Shown one piece after another: positions 40,841 to 51,408 of a stretch of DNA of 64,000 bases. Position 1 is the stretch's first letter, and every line of letters begins with the position of its first letter. The notes beneath the pieces were generated by a model, which searched no databases, was not told the DNA's origin, and saw only the letters and a program-made list of their open reading frames with translations. The stretch is from CAIWHR01 sp963781285 (GTDB lineage Bacteria; Pseudomonadota; Gammaproteobacteria; Burkholderiales; Casimicrobiaceae), in contig CAWAFI010000003.1 of the NCBI GenBank assembly GCA_963781285.1, forward strand, positions 186,001 through 250,000, in the 5' to 3' direction. The position numbers and the translations under genes were made by a program.

Positions 40841-43558
40841 TCAGCACGCCACTTCGGCGTCCCGGCGCGCATACCAGCGCCAGGTCCCCAGCACGCAGGA
40901 GAGGTAGAACACGCTGAAGAAGAAGAGCGCCCCCTGCGGGCTGCCCGTCAGCTTGATCGAGGTGCCGTAGGCGATCGGGATGAAGAAGCCGCCGAGCGCC
41001 GCGACCGCCGAGCTGAAGCCCAGCGTCGCCGCGCCTTCGGTGCTGCCCACGCGGCGCGCCTGCTCCAGCGCCGCCTGATCGTTCTGGTCGCGCACCTCCC
41101 GTTCGCGCAGCGTGCGGAAGATGATCGGGATCATGCGGAAGGTGGAGCCGTTGCCGATGCCGGCCGCGACGAACAGCGCGATGAACGCCAGCACGAAGCC
41201 GAGCAGGCTGCCGCCGCTGCCCGCCGTCGGCAGGAAGAACACGGCGACCAGCGGCGCGACCGCCATCACCACGAAGATCCAGACGGTGATCATCGCGCCG
41301 CCCACGCGGTCGGCGAGCCAGCCGCCGAGGGGACGCACCAGTGCCGCCAGGATCGGCCCGATGAACGCGAACTTGAACGCGTCCACCGTCGGGAACTGCG
41401 GTGTTGACCAGCATCGGGAAGCCGGCCGCGAGGCCGATGAACGAGCCGAAGGTGCCCGTGTAGAGCCAGCTCATCCGCCACTGCTGCTTGTGCCGGAGGA
41501 TCGCCACCTGCTCGGCGAAGCCGGCGCGCACCGTGGCGATGTTGTCCATGCCGAACCACGCGGCGATCACGGACATGACGATCAGCGGCACCCAGATGAA
41601 GCCGGCGTTCTGCACCCAGATCTGCATCGTCGCGCCCTGATCCACGCGGGTCTGCGCGCTTCCGCCGAGGATCAGCAGCGCGCCGCCGTACATCGCGATC
41701 GGGGCGATGAGCTGCGCCAGCCCGACGCCCAGGTTGCCCACGCCGGCGTTGGCGCCCAGCGCCGTTCCCTGCAGCCGCTTCGGATAGAAGAAGCTGATGT
41801 TCGCCATCGACGACGAGAAGTTGCCCGCGCCCAGCCCGCAGAGCAGCGCGATCGCCGCGAACACCGCGTAGTTGGTGGTCGGGTCCTGCACGGCGAAGCC
41901 GATCCACAGCGTGGGCAGCAGCAGCATCGTCGTGCTCCACACCGTGAAGTTGCGCCCGCCGAAGATCGGCACGACGAACGAATACAGCGCGCGGAAGACC
42001 GCGCCGGAGAGCCCCGGCAGCGCCGCCAGCCAGAACAGCTGGTTGGTGCTGAACTTGAACCCGATGTGCGGCAGCTCGACGACGATCACGCTCCACACCA
42101 CCCAGACCGCGAAGGCCAGCAGCAGCGCGGGCATCGACAGCCAGAGGTTGCGGTTGGCGATGCGCCGGCCGGTCGCCGCCCAGAAGGCCTCGTCGTCCGG
42201 CCGCCAGTCGACCAGCACGTGGCGGCGCGGGCGACGGGGCTCGATGAGCTCGGCGCCTGCCAGCGCCGCGCGAGCCTCGGCGTGCTGCGCCAGGATCCCT
42301 TCGCGCTCGTTGCGCTCCGCGACCCACGTCCAGATCATGGTGACGACGATCACGAGGGTCATCAGCATGAAGCAGCTGCTGCGCACCCCGATCACGTCGG
42401 CGGCGATGCCGAACATGATCGGCAGCGTGAACCCGCCCAGGCCGCCGATGACGCCGACGATGCCGCCGACCACGCCCATCTGGGTCGGGTAGTGGTCGGC
42501 CAGGCTGCGGTAGACGCTGGCCTTGCCGAAGCCCTGCGCCAGGCCGACGATGAAGATCAGCACCGTGAACATCGTGACGCCCACCCCGATGTCGACGGCG
42601 ACGTCGCCCTTGATCGCGTGGACGATCATCGTCGTGGGCGGGTAGCTCAGGAGGAACATGCAGGCGAGGCTGACCCACATCACCCACCAGGTGACGGTGT
42701 TGCCGCCCCACTTGTCGGACGCCCAGCCGCCCAGCGCGCGGATCGCGCCGGAGGGCAGGTCGAACAGGATGGTCAGGAACGCGGCGGTGGCCAGCGGCAG
42801 CCCGTACTGGCCGACGTAGTACTTGGGCAGCCACAGCGCCATCGCCACGAAGGCGCCGAACACGAAGTAGTAGGCGAGCCCGAAGCGCCAGACGCGGACG
42901 TCGAGCAGGGGCTTCAGCTGCTCGCCCAGCGGGACGCGCTGCCGGACGGCCGCGTCCTTGCGGTGCAGCGGGTCCTCGGAGGTCAGGAACCAGAACAGCA
43001 CGGCCATCACCAGCATGGCGACGGCGTAGACCTGCGGCACCGCCCGCCACGACGCCGTGGCGGAGGCCGCGATGATCAGCGGGGCGATGAACTTGGTGAG
43101 CGAGGAGCCCGCGTTGCCGGCGCCGAAGATGCCCATCGCCGTGCCCTGCCGCTCCTTGCTGAACCAGGCCGACGTGTAGGCGATGCCGACCGCGAACGAG
43201 CCGCCGGCCATCCCGATGAAGAGTCCCAGCACCAGGTACTGCCAGTACTCGGTCGCGTAGGACAGTATCCAGGTGGGGATCACCACCGTGAGCATCTGCA
43301 GGAAGTACACGATCCGCCCGCCGTAGCGGTCGGTCAGGATGCCGAGCGGCAGGCGCACGAGCGAGCCCGTCAGGATGGGGGTCGCGACCAGCAGGCCGAA
43401 CTCGGTCTCGTTGAGGTTGAGCTCCGCCTTGATCTTGATCCCGATGACGGAGAACATCACCCAGACGGCGAAGTTCACCGCAAAGGCGAGCGTGCTCATC
43501 GACAGCGCCGCGATCTGTTCGCGGCTGACGCCCGGCTTGGCTGCGGTGATGTCGTCAC
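40841..43558 (-). CDS. narK: Fused NarK-type nitrate/nitrite transporter (two 12-helix domains), with frame breaks
   Basis: Two major-facilitator domains are joined. The first runs from TLAFAVNFAVWVMFSVIGIK with GNAGSSLTKF. The second starts after VDWRPDDEAFWAATGRR with a nitrate-signature region FSSSMANISFFYPKRLQG and GANAGVGNLG. Fusions of NarK1 (nitrate/proton symport) and NarK2 (nitrate/nitrite antiport) are known from Paracoccus. One inserted base near 41397 breaks the second domain, which resumes QFPTVDAFKFAFIGPILAAL. The start is taken as GTG 43558 behind GGGGAG, but the first ten codons are in a different frame from the helix region, so another error lies near 43527. Intact length is about 905 residues. 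Confidence 0.88.
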
Positions 43559-43653
43559 TTCGGTTCTCCCCTAATCGCGATCGAGACTGCGCGGACGGGC
43601 CAGGCACCTTCGTATGGTCTTCAGCCGCAAGACCCGGAATCGACCGCCCGGTC

Positions 43654-44442
43654 CTACTGCACAAGCGGTGTGGCGGCGCCCTCGAGATCGACGCCCTCGA
43701 TCGCCGCCGCACCGGCGAGCAGCTGCAGATACTGGCGCAATGCCGTGACGAAGCCCTGCTGGCGCAGCGAATTCGCGACGGCGCCCCGAACGGCATCGAA
43801 CTCGGGCGTCACGCCCGGCTCGCGCGCCTGCACCTCGACCACGTGCAGGCCGAAGCGGCTGTGCACGAGCCGCGGCAGCACGCCGATCTCGGCCTTGCCG
43901 AAGATCTCGCGCGCGAACTCCGGCGCGCAGTCGTCCGCGGTCAACGCGCCCAGGTCACCGCCTTCCGCCCCGCTGGGGCAGTTGGACAGCGTGCGCGCTG
44001 CGTCGGCGAAGCCGTCGCCCGCCTTGCCGTCGTGGCAACGCACGTCGAGCAGCGTTGCCTCGGCGCGCTTGCGCAGCGCGACGACGTCCACGCCGGGTGT
44101 CACCGCAAACAGGATGTGGCGCACGCGCGCGCGTTCGCCTGTCGCGAACTTGCCCGCATGCGCCGCGTAGTGCCTGCGGCACGCCTCCGCGGACGGTTCG
44201 GGGACGTTGAGCGCGCGCTCGAGCAGCGCATCGATCGCCGCCGTCGCGGCTTCGCTGATCGCGCCGTCGGTTCCCGGCGCGTCATCGGCAGCAAGGAGGC
44301 CCTCGCGCTGCGCCGCCTGTCGCAACAGTTCGGTGCAGGCGCGCTGGCGCAATGTTCCCGGTGCGATGGTCTCGGCAGGCGCGTGCAACGCCACGCCGTT
44401 GACGCGGGCGACCGCAACGAGGGTGTCAGCGGATTCGGACAT
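43654..44442 (-). CDS. Peptidyl-prolyl cis-trans isomerase of the parvulin type (nar operon member)
   Basis: This 262-residue protein has a C-terminal parvulin domain: RVRHILFAVTPGVD, CPSGAEGGDLGALTADDCAPEFARE, RLVHSRFGLHVVEVQARE. Betaproteobacterial nar operons typically carry such a PPIase after narI; it is thought to assist folding of the nitrate reductase. No signal peptide is obvious (start MSESADTLVAVARVNG), so it probably works in the cytoplasm, where NarGH is assembled. It follows narI by 13 bp. Confidence 0.92.
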   Translation of the reverse strand: MSESADTLVAVARVNGVALHAPAETIAPGTLRQRACTELLRQAAQREGLLAADDAPGTDGAISEAATAAIDALLERALNVPEPSAEACRRHYAAHAGKFATGERARVRHILFAVTPGVDVVALRKRAEATLLDVRCHDGKAGDGFADAARTLSNCPSGAEGGDLGALTADDCAPEFAREIFGKAEIGVLPRLVHSRFGLHVVEVQAREPGVTPEFDAVRGAVANSLRQQGFVTALRQYLQLLAGAAAIEGVDLEGAATPLVQ

Positions 44443-44455
44443 GATCGAGGGCTCC

Positions 44456-45194
44456 TCAAGCGCCGGCGCCGGGCTGCCCCGGCAGGTTGCGGCCGGCGGG
44501 CACGTTCAGGCGCCGGCTGCGCACCACCTGGTACGGGCGCAGCAGATAGCCCAGCGACGCGAACCCGCTCCACACATGCACGAGGCGGCTGAACGGGAAC
44601 AGCAGGAATATCGTCATGCCGAGCAGCATGTGCACCTTGAATGGCCAGGCCACCGCCGCCAGCGCGCTCGGCGTCGGGGCGCAGCGTGGCGATGCCCTGC
44701 AGGTAGCTCGCCAGGATCAGCATGGTGCCGGCGTCCTGGCGATGCTCCCACGACAGCGGCAGCGTGATGAGGCCGAGGCACAGCTGGACCCACAGGATCA
44801 CGAGGATCGCGAGGTCCGTGCGGTGGCTGGTCAGCCGGATGCGCGGGTCGAAGATGCGCCGGTGCAGGAGCAGCGTCAGGCCGACGAAGCAGATCAAGCC
44901 CGCCACGCCACCGGCGACGATCGCCAGCAGCTGCTTCTGCGGAGCGCTGATGAACGGGTCGTACATCCAGTGCGGCGTGAGCTGCCCGAACAGGTGCCCG
45001 AAGAACAGGAACAGGATGCCGACGTGGAACAGGTTGCTGCCCCACCGCAGCGTCCCGGTGCGCAGCATCTGCGACGAGTCGCTCTTCCACGTGTACTGGT
45101 CGCGGTCGAACCGGGCGAGGCTGCCCATCAGGAACACGGCGAGGCACACGTACGGATAGACGACGAAGGCGAGATTGTGGAGATAGGAGCTCAT
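44456..45194 (-). CDS. narI: Respiratory nitrate reductase gamma subunit (cytochrome b), one frame break
   Basis: The product is about 245 residues with five helices. It begins SSYLHNLAFVVYPYVCLAVF, has FHVGILFLFFGHLFGQLTPH with the two heme ligands at the periplasmic side, and ends HMLLGMTIFLLFPFSRLVHVW with the partner histidines. One inserted base near 44669 changes frame just before SALAAVAWPFKVHM. It takes electrons from quinol and passes them to NarH. Its ATG overlaps the narJ stop (ATGA). Confidence 0.93.
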
Positions 45195-45931
45195 GGTTGG
45201 ACCCTCACGCTTGCGGCTGGCGCCGCGGCGGTGTTCGCGGCCGCTGCCGGCTGCGACTTCCTGTGAATCACCTGGATCGGTTGCGGTGCGCCCGGACGTG
45301 CCTGCCCCTTCGACGAGCAGCCGTCGAACACCGGCGGCTCGGCCCATGTTTCGTCGAGCGGTTCCTCGACGTCCGCAGCGACCGGCTGCGCCTTCTCGCC
45401 CGCGAGCTCCAGCAGCGCGCCCAGCACGCTCGCATACGCGCTCTCGCGCTTCTGGAGGGCGCCGAAGATCGCGTTGAGGATGTGCGCCATTTCGCCGAGG
45501 AATGCCTTCGCCTCGCGCGGCGGTTGCGTGGATACGAACTCGAGCACGGCCGGCAGGAAGTCGGGCAATTCTCCCGGCGCCAGCAGCAGGCCCGCCTGCT
45601 CGTACGTCTGCGCGAGATCGATCATCGCCGGGCCGCGGTCGCGCGAATCGCCGTGCACGTGCTCGAACAGGTGCAGCGACGTGCCGCGGCCGCGGTCGAA
45701 CAACTGCACGTACTCGGCCTCGACGTCCAGCGGGTCGTTGCCGCGCAGCTTTGCAATCAACGCGTCGAGCTCGGCGAGCCGGCCGGCCGGCAGCGCGCTC
45801 TCGCGACGAAGGATTTCCAGCATCTCGGGCAGATGGCGGCGCACGTCGGCATCGGGGTAGGAGAGCAGGGCGGCCAGCACGCGCAGCGTGCCGGGCGCGG
45901 CGACGGGTCGGGACAGTCCGAGCACGTTCAT
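45191..45931 (-). CDS. narJ: Nitrate reductase molybdenum-cofactor assembly chaperone
   Basis: This 246-residue TorD/NarJ-family protein has RVLAALLSYPDADVRRHLPEM at the start and the family core YVQLFDRGRGTSLHLFEHVHGDSRDRG. The Ala/Pro-rich C-terminal tail is longer than in E. coli NarJ. It is needed to insert the Mo cofactor into NarG before membrane attachment. The start overlaps narH and the end overlaps narI, both as ATGA, showing tight coupling. Confidence 0.95.
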   Translation of the reverse strand: MNVLGLSRPVAAPGTLRVLAALLSYPDADVRRHLPEMLEILRRESALPAGRLAELDALIAKLRGNDPLDVEAEYVQLFDRGRGTSLHLFEHVHGDSRDRGPAMIDLAQTYEQAGLLLAPGELPDFLPAVLEFVSTQPPREAKAFLGEMAHILNAIFGALQKRESAYASVLGALLELAGEKAQPVAADVEEPLDETWAEPPVFDGCSSKGQARPGAPQPIQVIHRKSQPAAAANTAAAPAASVRVQP

Positions 45932-47452
45932 ACCTTCGCCTTGATCGGAATCGTACGTTTCTTCTCGCTGCCGAAGAGGCTCGTCTCGCTGATGCCCTCG
46001 GAGCAGCCGTTGCCGAACGAGAAGCCGCAGCCGCCGCGCACGTTGAACGCGTTTTCCGCGTATTCGCGATGCGTGGACGGGATGACGAAGCGGTCCTCGT
46101 AGTCGGCGATAGCCATCACCTTGTACATGTCCTCCACTTCGGCCGGCGCGAGGTCGACCTGCTTCAGCGCGGCCAGGTTGGCTTCGCCGTCCACGTGCTT
46201 CGCGCGCTGGTACGCGCGCATCGCGAGCATCCGCTCGAGCGCGCGCACCACGGGTACCGTGTCGCCGGCGGTCAGCAGGTTGGCCAGGTACTTGACCGGG
46301 ATGCGCAGCTGGGTGACGTCCGGAATCTCGCCGTTGGTGCCGACCTGCCCCGCGTTGGCGGCGGCGGTGATCGGCGACAGCGGCGGCACGTACCAGACCA
46401 TCGGCAGCGTCCGGTACTCCGGATGCAGCGGCAACGCCACCTTCCAGTCCACCGCCATCTTGTAGACGGGGCTCCTGCGCGCCGCCTCGAGCCAGTTGTC
46501 GGGAATGCCGTCGGCGCGTGCCTGCTCGATGACCTTGGGGTCGTTCGGGATCGAGGAAGATCGACAACTGCGCGCCGTACAGGTCGCGGTCCCGCTCCAC
46601 ACTCGCCGCTTCGGCGATGCGGTCAGCGTCGTACAGCAGCACGCCGAGGTAGCGAATGCGGCCCACGCAGGTCTCCGAGCACACGGTGGGCTGCCCGGCC
46701 TCGATGCGCGGATAGCAGAAGATGCACTTCTCGGCCTTCCCGCTCTTCCAGTTGTAATAGATCTTCTTGTACGGGCAGCCGCTCACGCACATGCGCCAGC
46801 CGCGGCACTTGTCCTGGTCGATCAGCACGATGCCGTCTTCCTCGCGCTTGTAGATCGAGCCCGACGGGCAGCTCGCGACGCACGACGGGTTGAGGCAGTG
46901 CTCGCACAGCCGCGGCAGGTACATCATGAACGTGTTCTCGAACTCCCCGTAGATGTCCTTCTGGATGTCGTCGAAGTTCCGGTCCTTCGACCGCCTGGCG
47001 AACTCGCCGCCCAGAATTTCCTCCCAGTTCGGGCCCCAGACGATCTTGTCCATCTGCATGCCGGTGATCAGGCTGCGCGGCCGCGCGGTAGGCGCGGCTT
47101 TCATTTCCGGTGCCGACTGCAGGTGGTCGTAGTCGAACGTGAACGGCTCGTAGTAGTCGTCGATCTCCGGCAGGTTCGGGTTGGCGAAGATGCGCATCAG
47201 CAGCTTCCACTTCGCGCCCTGCCGGGGCTCGATGCTGCCGTCGGCCTTGCGTACCCAGCCGCCGTTCCACTTGTCCTGGTTCTCCCATTCCTTGGGATAG
47301 CCGATGCCGGGCTTGGTCTCGACGTTGTTGAACCAGGCGTATTCCATGCCGGGCCGGCTGGTCCAGACGTTCTTGCAGGTGACCGAACAGGTGTGGCAGC
47401 CGATGCACTTGTCGAGGTTCAGCACCATGCCGATCTGCGCGCGAATCTTCAT
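45928..47452 (-). CDS. narH: Respiratory nitrate reductase beta subunit (four Fe-S clusters), one frame break
   Basis: This is a near-complete NarH of about 508 residues. The cysteine groups are all visible: CIGCHTCSVTC, CEHCLNPSCVASCPSG, CRGWRMCVSGCP (Trp marks the [3Fe-4S] site) and CIFCYPRIEAGQPTVCSETC. One inserted base near 46558 shifts the frame at DPNDPKVIEQARADG; the end reads RTIPIKAKV. It conducts electrons from NarI to NarG. It lies 79 bp after narG, separated by a palindromic repeat. Confidence 0.94.
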
Positions 47453-47469
47453 GTCGCCTCCCGCCGAGC

Positions 47470-47503
47470 CGCCTCAAGGGAGGCGTGCGCCCCCTCGGGG
47501 GGC
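47470..47503. repeat. Paired GC-rich hairpins between narG and narH
   Basis: CGCCTC-aagg-GAGGCG (47470-47485) and GCCCCC-tc-GGGGGGC (47489-47503) lie back to back. Palindromes of this GCCCCCTCGGGGGGC type are common dispersed intergenic elements in Burkholderiales. Inside an operon this one may affect mRNA processing between narG and narH. Confidence 0.6.
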
Positions 47504-47531
47504 AGCGAACGAATGTGAGCGTGGGGGTCGT

Positions 47532-50500
47532 TCATACACTTTCTCCATGCGCCTGCGTGGGACGGATGAGCTCCTGGCCCACCGGGGTGTCCAGCCAGTC
47601 GACCTTGGCCATCTTGCGCACGACGACGAACTCGTCGCGATTGGTGCCGATCGTCCCGTAGTAATTGAAGCCGTAGCTGAACTGCGCGTAGCCGCCGATC
47701 ATGTGCGTCGGCTTCAGCACGATGCGCGTCACCGAGTTGTGGATGCCGCCGCGCACACCGGTGATCTCCGACCCCGGGGTGTTCACGATCTTTTCCTGCG
47801 CGTGGTACATCATCACCATGCCGGGTCTGACGCGCTGGCTGACGACGGCACGTGCCGCGATCGCGCCGTTGATGTTGAAGAGCTCGATCCAGTCGTTGTC
47901 GACGATGCCTGCGCGCTTCGCATCGTCCTCGGAGAGCCAGATGCAGGGGCCGCCGCGGCTCAACGTGAGCATGATCAGGTTGTCGGTGTAGGTGGAGTGG
48001 ATTCCCCACTTCTGGTGCGGCGTGATGAAGTTGAGCAGGATCTCGGGGTTGCCGTTGCTCTTCAGGTTGTGGATGCCGGCGGTGGTCTTCAGGTCCACCG
48101 GCGGGCGATAGCTCGAGAAGCCCTCGCCGAAGGCGCGCATCCACGGGTGGTCCATGTAGAACTGCTGGCGTCCGGTGAGCGTGCGCCACGGGATCAACTC
48201 GTGCACGTTGGTGTAGCCGGCGTTGTACGACACGCTCTCGCTCTCGATGCCGCTCCACGTGGGCGAGCTGATGATCTTGCGCGGCTGCGCCTGAATGTCG
48301 CGGAAGCGGATCTTCTCGTCCTCGCGGTACTGCGCGAGGTGCGCGTGCTCGCGTCCGGTCTGCTTGGACAGCGCTTCCCACGCCTTGACCGCGACGTGGC
48401 CATTGGTCTCCGGCGCGAGTTGCAGGATCACCTCGCAGGCATCGATATCGGTCTCGATGCGCGGCATGCCGCGGGTCGCGCCTTCCGCGTTGACGACGCC
48501 GTTCAGCTCGCCCAGCTGCTTCACTTCGGTCTGCGTGTTCCAGGCGATGCCCTTGCCGCCGTTGCCGACCTTGTTCATCAATGGCCCGAGCGCGGTGAAG
48601 CGCTTGTGGACATTCGGATAGTCGCGCTCGACCACCGCGATCTGCGGCGCCGTCTTGCCCGGAATGAGGTCGACCTCGCCGCGCTTCCACTCCTTCACGT
48701 CGAGCGGCTGCGCGAGCTCGGCCGGGCTGTCATGCATGAGCGGCGTCAGCACGATCTCGCGTTCCACGCCGAGGTGGCCCACGCAGATCTCGCTGAACTT
48801 CTTCGCGAAGCCCTTGTAGATGTCCCAGTCGCTGCGCGATTGCCACGCCGGATCGACCGCGGTCGACAGCGGATGGATGAACGGGTGCATGTCGCTGGTG
48901 TTGAGATCGTTCTTCTCGTACCAGGTCGCCGTCGGCAGCACGATGTCCGAGTAGAGGCACGTCGTGCTCATCCGGAAGTCCAGCGTCACGAGCAGGTCGA
49001 GCTTGCCCTCGGGCGCCTTGTCGTGCCAGACCACCTCCTCCGGCTTCGCTTCCTGCGGGCCCAGGTCCTTGCCCTGCACGCCGTTGCTGGTGCCGAGCAG
49101 ATGCTTCAGGAAGTACTCGTGACCCTTGCCGCTCGAACCCAGCAGGTTCGAGCGCCACACGAAGAGGTTGCGCGGCCAGTTGTTCGGATGATCCGGGTCC
49201 TCGCAGCTCATCTTCAGCGTGCCGTCCTTCAGCGCCTTGACCGTGTACTCCTTCGGATCGGCGCCCGCGGCCTGCGCGTCGCGCACGACCTGCAGCGGAT
49301 TGGTCTGCAGCTGCGGCGCGGAGGGCAGCCAGCCCATGCGCTCGGCGCGCACGTTGTAGTCGATCATGCTGCCGCCGTAGACCTTGGCGTCGGCGAGCGG
49401 CGAGATCACCTCGTCCATCTTCAGCTTCTCGTACCGCCACTGGTCGGTGTGCGCGTAGAAGAAGCTCGTGCTGTTCTGCTGGCGCGGCGGGCGGATCCAG
49501 TCGAGCGCGAACGCCAGCGCCGTCCAGCCGGTCTGCGGCCGCAGCTTCTCCTGCCCCACGTAGTGCGCCCAGCCGCCGCCGCTCTTTCCGATGCAGCCGC
49601 ACATCATCAGCATGTTGATGATGCCGCGGTAGTTCATGTCGCAGTGGTACCAGTGGTTCATCGCCGCGCCGATGATCACCATCGAACGGCCTTGCGTCTT
49701 GTGCGCGTTCTCGGCGAACTGGCGCGCCACCGTGATCACCTGCGCGCGCGGCGTGCCGGTGATGCGCTCCTGCCAGGCCGGCGTGTACGGCGTGTCGTCG
49801 TCGAAGCTCGTTGCGGCGAGTTCGCCGGGCAGGCCGCGCGCCACGCCGTAGTTCGCGACCTGCAGATCGAAGACCGTGGCGACCAGCGCCTCGCGCTTGT
49901 CGCCTTCGTCGCCGAGCGCGATGCGCTGCACCGGCACGGTGCGCACCAGCACGTCGGGGCTGCCGCCTGTCAGCGCGCTGTTCGGGAAATGCTCGCTCAC
50001 GATGCCGCCGAAGTACGGAAAGCCGACCTTCGCGGTTTCCTTGCTCGCGTTCTCGCCTTCGAGCACCGACAGCTTGAGCTTCACGTCATGGCCGTGGTGC
50101 GCCTCCTTCGCCTCGAGGTTCCACTGGCCCTGGTCGGCACGCCCGTCCGGGCCCCAGCGAAAGCCGATCGCGCCGTTGGGCAGCACTACCCTGCCGGTCT
50201 CGTCGAACGCGACGGTCTTCCACTCCGGATTGTTCGCCTGGCCGAGCTTGCCGTTGAAATCCGACGCGCGGACGTAGCGATCGGGCACCATCACCGTCTC
50301 GCCGCCCGGCAGCGTGTGCTCCTTCAGCATCACCAGCATCGGCATGTCCGTGTAGCGCCGGACGTAGTCGTCGAAGTACGCGCTGCGCTCCTTGCCCTCG
50401 CCGGGGAAGTAGAACTCCTTCAGGATCACGTGTCCCATCGCCATCGCCACGGCGGCGTCGGTGCCCTGCTTGGGGTGCATCCAGATGTCGGCCAGCTTGG

Positions 50501-51362
50501 CGACCTCGGAGTAGTCGGGCGTCACCGCGACCGTCTTCGTCCCCTTGTAGCGGACCTCGGTGAAGAAGTGCGCGTCGGGCGTGCGCGTCTGCGGCACGTT
50601 GGAGCCCCAGGCGATGATGAAATTGGAGTTGTACCAGTCGGCCGACTCGGGCACGTCGGTCTGCTCGCCCCAGATCTGCGGGGACGACGGCGGCAGGTCG
50701 CAGTACCAGTCGTAGAAGCTCATGCACACGCCGCCGATGAGGCTCAGGTAACGGCTGCCGGCCGCGTAGCTGACCATCGACATCGCCGGGATCGGCGAGA
50801 AGCCGACCACGCGGTCGGGGCCGTACTTCTTGATCGTGTAGACGTTGGCAGCAGCGATGATCTCGTTGACCTCGTCCCAGCTCGAGCGGACGAAACCGCC
50901 GAGGCCGCGCACGCTCTGGTAGTCGCGGCGCGCCGCGTCGTTCTCGACGATCGACATCCAGGCCGCCACCGGATCGTGCGCAAGGCGCGCCGCGCGCCAG
51001 CTCTTGAGCAGCCGCCCGCGCACCATCGGGTACTTGACGCGATTCGCGCTGTACAGATACCAGCTGTAGGAAGCGCCCCGCGCGCAGCCGCGCGGCTCGT
51101 GGTTGGGCATGTCCCAGCGCGTGCGCGGATAGTCGGTCTGCTGCGTCTCCCACGTGACGATGCCGCCCTTGACGTAGATCTTCCACGAGCACGAGCCCGT
51201 GCAGTTGACGCCATGCGTCGAGCGGACGATCTTGTCGTGCGCCCAGCGGTTGCGGTAAGCGTCCTCCCAGGTGCGGTCTTCCCCGGTGGTCACCCCGTGG
51301 TCGCCGGAGAACGGCTCCTTCGGGTTCGAGAAGTAACTGAGTCGGTCGAGAAAATGGCTCAT
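47532..51362 (-). CDS. narG: Respiratory nitrate reductase alpha subunit (molybdopterin catalytic subunit)
   Basis: This 1276-residue protein is intact. The FS0 cluster ligands H50, C54, C58 and C93 and the Mo ligand D222 (SFYDWYCDLPPSS) fall at the same residue numbers as in E. coli NarG. The SRSD/twin-arginine export signal is absent, as normal for cytoplasmic NarG; the N-terminus (SHFLDRLSYFSNPKEPFS) acts as NarJ-binding tail. It reduces nitrate to nitrite on the cytoplasmic side. narK2 lies upstream and narHJI downstream. Confidence 0.97.
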   Translation of the reverse strand: MSHFLDRLSYFSNPKEPFSGDHGVTTGEDRTWEDAYRNRWAHDKIVRSTHGVNCTGSCSWKIYVKGGIVTWETQQTDYPRTRWDMPNHEPRGCARGASYSWYLYSANRVKYPMVRGRLLKSWRAARLAHDPVAAWMSIVENDAARRDYQSVRGLGGFVRSSWDEVNEIIAAANVYTIKKYGPDRVVGFSPIPAMSMVSYAAGSRYLSLIGGVCMSFYDWYCDLPPSSPQIWGEQTDVPESADWYNSNFIIAWGSNVPQTRTPDAHFFTEVRYKGTKTVAVTPDYSEVAKLADIWMHPKQGTDAAVAMAMGHVILKEFYFPGEGKERSAYFDDYVRRYTDMPMLVMLKEHTLPGGETVMVPDRYVRASDFNGKLGQANNPEWKTVAFDETGRVVLPNGAIGFRWGPDGRADQGQWNLEAKEAHHGHDVKLKLSVLEGENASKETAKVGFPYFGGIVSEHFPNSALTGGSPDVLVRTVPVQRIALGDEGDKREALVATVFDLQVANYGVARGLPGELAATSFDDDTPYTPAWQERITGTPRAQVITVARQFAENAHKTQGRSMVIIGAAMNHWYHCDMNYRGIINMLMMCGCIGKSGGGWAHYVGQEKLRPQTGWTALAFALDWIRPPRQQNSTSFFYAHTDQWRYEKLKMDEVISPLADAKVYGGSMIDYNVRAERMGWLPSAPQLQTNPLQVVRDAQAAGADPKEYTVKALKDGTLKMSCEDPDHPNNWPRNLFVWRSNLLGSSGKGHEYFLKHLLGTSNGVQGKDLGPQEAKPEEVVWHDKAPEGKLDLLVTLDFRMSTTCLYSDIVLPTATWYEKNDLNTSDMHPFIHPLSTAVDPAWQSRSDWDIYKGFAKKFSEICVGHLGVEREIVLTPLMHDSPAELAQPLDVKEWKRGEVDLIPGKTAPQIAVVERDYPNVHKRFTALGPLMNKVGNGGKGIAWNTQTEVKQLGELNGVVNAEGATRGMPRIETDIDACEVILQLAPETNGHVAVKAWEALSKQTGREHAHLAQYREDEKIRFRDIQAQPRKIISSPTWSGIESESVSYNAGYTNVHELIPWRTLTGRQQFYMDHPWMRAFGEGFSSYRPPVDLKTTAGIHNLKSNGNPEILLNFITPHQKWGIHSTYTDNLIMLTLSRGGPCIWLSEDDAKRAGIVDNDWIELFNINGAIAARAVVSQRVRPGMVMMYHAQEKIVNTPGSEITGVRGGIHNSVTRIVLKPTHMIGGYAQFSYGFNYYGTIGTNRDEFVVVRKMAKVDWLDTPVGQELIRPTQAHGESV

Positions 51363-51408
51363 CTTGGATCTCCGCAGCGGCTGCGTCGAAGGTTGGGGAA
51401 CGGAGGTT

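Noticed and set aside
41112..43574. Long plus-strand frame opposite the NarK fusion gene
   Set aside because: Low-complexity Arg/His/Gln-rich product; the minus strand encodes a clear transporter.
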